This document shows positions 44,824-47,484 of a stretch of DNA of 47,484 nt, piece after piece. A program made the translations under genes and the position numbers. The DNA lies in contig JAPKDQ010000011.1 of assembly GCA_028822445.1 (NCBI GenBank), forward strand, positions 1-47,484, written 5' to 3'. This DNA is from Rhodospirillaceae bacterium (lineage in GTDB: Bacteria; Pseudomonadota; Alphaproteobacteria; Rhodospirillales; Rhodospirillaceae). The notes under the pieces are model-generated. The model did no database searches, had not been told where the DNA came from, and saw nothing but the letters and a program-made list of their open reading frames with translations. The number at the start of each line of letters is the position of its first letter. Position 1 is the first letter of the stretch.

Positions 44824-45114
44824 ATGGTCGAGGAGCTAAATAAAGATTTGCCGAGACAGCTAGATGAAATAACCAGGATGGATCAGATCAGTAAAAGTTC
44901 CTTCACATATGTTTATCATAATACCACCACAGAGCCTGTCCGTGATCCACTAGAGCTTCAAGAACGTTTAACACGCAATGTGACAGGCAGTGTTTGCGGA
45001 ATGGAAGTGATGAGAGCGGGCTTTAATGACGGCCTAAGTTATCGCTACATTTACTCCGATATTGATGAAAATGTATTGGCAGAGGTCTTCGTTACAAAAA
45101 CTTCCTGCGATTAA
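44824..45114 (+). CDS. Small conserved-looking protein, possibly N-truncated by an in-frame TAG
   Basis: This frame encodes 96 residues from ATG 44824. The pattern KDLPRQLDEITRMD, FTYVYHN, a Cys in GSVCGME, YRYIYSD and a terminal Cys resembles a widespread small protein family (roughly P..LD..T.L, Y.Y.L, C, Y.Y.D, C) of unknown function. In that family the region normally continues upstream, and here the same frame is open on the far side of TAG 44809. It could be a real short protein with weak GATAGAGAG upstream, a pseudogene, or the result of a base error. Confidence 0.5.
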   Translation: MVEELNKDLPRQLDEITRMDQISKSSFTYVYHNTTTEPVRDPLELQERLTRNVTGSVCGMEVMRAGFNDGLSYRYIYSDIDENVLAEVFVTKTSCD

Positions 45115-45221
45115 GTTGGCAAGATCGGACAAATTGGAACTCACGATGAATAGGGGCTGGGGGTTATTAGCGGTGGTCCTTTTTTTATTGTCTTCCCCGT
45201 GACTGTTAGAGAAAAAAATAC

Positions 45222-45320
45222 AAAGACAGCAAACGCACCGGCCAGGGAACCTACACATCCGCTATTGGCGACAAATATTTAGGCGAATGGAAAGACGAAA
45301 AACGCAACGGCCAGGTCTGA
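45222..45320 (+). pseudogene. MORN-repeat relic
   Basis: In the frame beginning at 45222 the translation reads KDSKRTGQGTYTSAIGDKYL, then GEWKDEKRNGQV and a stop. GQGTYT-GDKYLGEWKD-NGQ is a clear MORN repeat unit. The frame opens just after a TAG (45207-45209) and has no start codon, so it is a fragment of a longer MORN protein. It sits between two intact genes. Confidence 0.65.
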
Positions 45321-45415
45321 AAATGTCGGGCATCGTTCTTGGGGTCGTCTTTCCAATCCGCAAGGACGGGGATAGGATCTGCTCAGTTCTATTTTGATTT
45401 AACAGGGATCTCGGC

Positions 45416-46132
45416 ATGCCAACATTGCTCATTACCGGTGCAAACCGGGGCCTTGGCCTCAACCTCCTCAAACTATACGACCAAGAAGGGTGGACCATCC
45501 ATGCCTGCTGTCGAAATCCAGACTCGGCGGCAGACCTCAAAGCTGTTGCTGATGTCAGCGCGGGGCGAGTCACCCTTCACCCCCTGGATGTTGAAGACCC
45601 AAGCACCATTGCTGGTTTAAAAATCGCCCTCGGCGCCACACCCATCGACATGTTGATCAACATGGCCGGGTATCTCGGTGAGAAAGCCCTGAGAGAACCC
45701 GAAGGGCTTCAACCCTTCGGCGTAACCGATTACGACGTTATGGAAAAAGCTTATCGTATCAATTGCGTCGGGCCACTCCGCGTGTGTGAAGCGCTGGTGG
45801 ACAATGTGGAAGGCAGTGATCGAAAGACGATTATCAATATCTCAAGCATTGTTGGATCTATCGGTGGCGACAACTTTGGTAATTTTTATATGTATCGCCC
45901 CAGCAAAACGGCGCTCAATGCTATTACTCATGCTATGGCGATCAATTTGAAAGACCGAGGCATTACTGTCATTCCGTTCCATCCCGGCTTCACCAAAACC
46001 GATATGGGCGGGCCCACGGCGGATATCGAGATTGAGGACAGCGTAACAGGCATCAAGGCTGTGCTTGATAAAGTGACCATCGCTGACACGGGTCGTTATC
46101 TGACGTGGGATGGTGGCGAACTGCCCTGGTAA
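45416..46132 (+). CDS. C-factor-type short-chain dehydrogenase/reductase
   Basis: This 238-residue SDR starts at an ATG with AGGGAT upstream and has no signal peptide. The cofactor loop is LLITGANRGLGLNLLK. The NNAG motif is NMAG here (INMAGYLG), a mild substitution. SSIVGS holds the serine, YRPSK the catalytic Tyr and Lys, and HPGFTKTDMGG closes the family pattern. It is a cytoplasmic relative of the exported SDR at 41676. Substrate unknown. Confidence 0.88.
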   Translation: MPTLLITGANRGLGLNLLKLYDQEGWTIHACCRNPDSAADLKAVADVSAGRVTLHPLDVEDPSTIAGLKIALGATPIDMLINMAGYLGEKALREPEGLQPFGVTDYDVMEKAYRINCVGPLRVCEALVDNVEGSDRKTIINISSIVGSIGGDNFGNFYMYRPSKTALNAITHAMAINLKDRGITVIPFHPGFTKTDMGGPTADIEIEDSVTGIKAVLDKVTIADTGRYLTWDGGELPW

Positions 46133-46335
46133 GCCGAAGGAACATGAAGATCGATCGCCAGAGGCTTGGCGGGGCAAGGGCCTTCAAGGGATATAGACTA
46201 GGACCTAATCACCGGCCCGCATAGCACGTCTGTTTTCACAGACCGCCAAGCAAGATTATGAAGATGGGTCAAAAGATGGGTAGGGTAGTTAATAACTACA
46301 TAAATCATTGATATTATTGTATTTATTATAAGTAA

Positions 46336-46423
46336 TGGCGGAGGGACAGGGATTCGAACCCTGGGAACTCTTATAAAGTTCACGGATTAGCAATCCGCTC
46401 TATTACCACTCTAGCACCCCTCC
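46336..46423 (-). tRNA. tRNA-Ser (anticodon GCT)
   Basis: On the minus strand an 88-nt tRNA is readable: acceptor GGAGGGG pairs with TCCCTCC, discriminator G, genome-encoded CCA (46336-46338), and T arm CAGGG-TTCGAAT-CCCTG. The anticodon loop is ATTGCTAAT with anticodon GCT (serine AGC/AGU). A long variable arm (GTGAACTTTATAAGAGTTC) confirms the class II serine type. Confidence 0.95.
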
Positions 46424-46446
46424 GCAGTATTGAGCGGGCGTGGAAC

Positions 46447-47376
46447 ATGAAAAGTTACGACGCAGTTGTCAAGCACAGCTCTCCTGCCCAAGAAAATAAA
46501 TTAACAAGTCTGATTCAGGCAAATAAATCAGGGGCTTATCAAGCCTCTCTGTTAATTCTACAATATGCTGAAGCATTAATCATGATCGGTATAGCCAGTA
46601 TGACACATCACCGCTGCGGATTTGGCTCCGCCGTTCAAAACCAAGTTTTATTATTGAACATGATGCTTGCTCTTAGCATCACAGTTTTTAGCCACCCCTT
46701 AGCTGCTGAAGACGGCCTTACTGGAGAGGTCAATGTTGGTGGGTCGATGGCAACAGGCAATACAGATACAACTCGTGTAGATGGCGAAATAAAAGCCCGT
46801 TTTAAAGCGGGGAGGCTTGAAGATAATTACCGTCTTGTTACCGAATTCTCAAACGATAATGGAAGAAAGACAGCACAGCGTATTTTAGGCTCCATCGAAT
46901 CCCGATTTGATATGCAAGAGGACCTTTTCATCTTTGGTTACCTAGAGTTTGACGACGATAAGTTCTCAGGGTTCAAATATGAAGTAGAGGGCGCGTTCGG
47001 GGCTGGATACAAGGTCATTGACGACGATAATATGCGCCTACTTCTTCAGGTAGGGCCAGGCTACAGATATAGTAAATTCCCCACACCAGCCCTATCTGCT
47101 CTACCGCTAGTCAGCTCAAATGAAAATGAACTCCTCATTCGGGGAAGCGCAGATTTTGAGTACATTATTACTAATACCCTTTCAATCACTAACGCCTTTA
47201 TAGTGACGTGGGATAGCAACAGAACGAAGCTCGAGAACACAACTGCAATAACCAGTGCATTGATCGGCGATTTGTCGACACGACTATCCTTGAACATTAG
47301 ATACAATACGGAGCCACCGCTGCTTACCAAGAAGACCGATACTCTAACCAAGGTTTCCTTGGTTTATGGCTTCTAG
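46447..47376 (+). CDS. DUF481 outer-membrane beta-barrel protein
   Basis: This open frame encodes 309 residues, but the start is uncertain. An ATG at 46600 gives a protein whose first 36 residues form a signal peptide (core VLLLNMMLALSITVF, cleavage at PLAA), while ATG 46447 adds 51 residues without homology. The body is a DUF481 (YdiY-like) beta barrel: GEVNVGGSMATGNTDTTRVD, alternating aromatic strands such as LFIFGYLEFDDD, and a C-terminal Phe (LVYGF) expected for barrel assembly. Role unknown; relatives are called salt-induced outer-membrane proteins. Confidence 0.82.
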   Translation: MKSYDAVVKHSSPAQENKLTSLIQANKSGAYQASLLILQYAEALIMIGIASMTHHRCGFGSAVQNQVLLLNMMLALSITVFSHPLAAEDGLTGEVNVGGSMATGNTDTTRVDGEIKARFKAGRLEDNYRLVTEFSNDNGRKTAQRILGSIESRFDMQEDLFIFGYLEFDDDKFSGFKYEVEGAFGAGYKVIDDDNMRLLLQVGPGYRYSKFPTPALSALPLVSSNENELLIRGSADFEYIITNTLSITNAFIVTWDSNRTKLENTTAITSALIGDLSTRLSLNIRYNTEPPLLTKKTDTLTKVSLVYGF

Positions 47377-47484
47377 CTGCCACGTTCAACACCATCGTAA
47401 GCGCATGGACTGAAAACAACACCTACCTCAGGGCGTTTTGTATTTTCTGGCAGTACTCTTACCGGCTGCAGGAGCCTTGTCCCA

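Noticed and set aside
46336-46423. tRNA-Ser as an integration site for a mobile element
   Set aside because: No integrase and no second copy of the tRNA 3' end were seen in the window.

Overview
The window reads as chromosomal DNA of an alphaproteobacterium, probably a marine, Rhodospirillales-like lineage. Evidence for this is a GapR (DUF2312) gene, COQ9 next to peptide deformylase, a three-gene proton-translocating transhydrogenase (pntAA-pntAB-pntB), DUF1244, DUF3108, an alphaproteobacterial-type S21 and L36, and a CCA-encoding tRNA-Ser(GCT). The species assignment is inference from gene content only. No CRISPR array, IS element, prophage or integrase was seen.

Layout. 1-63: an 8-bp tandem repeat at the window edge. 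0.1-4.2 kb: CaiB/BaiF CoA-transferase, a signal-peptide-bearing COG4798-type methyltransferase, an isochorismatase-family hydrolase, and an overlapping def-COQ9 pair. 4.3-4.7 kb: rpsU (S21), which appears to start at CTG. 5.2-8.1 kb: a cytoplasmic methyltransferase, a Tat-targeted NADP-binding protein and, convergent with it, a Tat-lipoprotein SDR that follows the pnt operon (8.1-11.1 kb). 11.3-14.2 kb: DUF3108, a membrane protein and a hypothetical gene. 14.3-19.3 kb, minus strand: pepF, an ABC1/UbiB kinase, DUF1838 and DUF1775, ending at a hairpin terminator. 19.4-21.7 kb: acyl-CoA synthetase and gapR. 22.5-25.7 kb: a small unknown gene and two Tat-exported SAM methyltransferases, each methyltransferase followed by its own strong terminator. 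25.7-31.0 kb: DUF1244, N-formylglutamate amidohydrolase, pyruvate kinase, rpmJ and a DEAD-box helicase. 31.0-37.9 kb: SnoaL-like protein, carboxylesterase, VOC protein, a beta-propeller membrane protein, GST and an orphan TRAP solute-binding protein. 37.9-41.6 kb: two tandem TPR/O-GlcNAc-transferase-like proteins. 41.7-47.4 kb: a signal-peptide-bearing SDR, a SOUL lipoprotein, a membrane protein, a possibly interrupted small gene, a MORN relic, another SDR, tRNA-Ser and a DUF481 outer-membrane protein.

The most unusual theme is repeated export of enzymes whose folds normally use cytoplasmic NAD(P)H or S-adenosylmethionine. There are three methyltransferases (two Tat, one Sec), one F420/NADP-reductase-like Rossmann protein (Tat-like) and two SDRs (one Tat-lipoprotein, one Sec). 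The two Tat methyltransferases and the cytoplasmic one at 5.2 kb form one family, with a distinctive roughly 190-residue N-terminal domain ahead of the SAM fold. Their signal peptides are identical for 21 residues although 16 of the 21 codons differ synonymously, so the export signal is under strong selection. This is the best candidate for an undescribed system in the window.

Gene calls rest on motif reading and start sites on visible Shine-Dalgarno sequences. No database search was possible.
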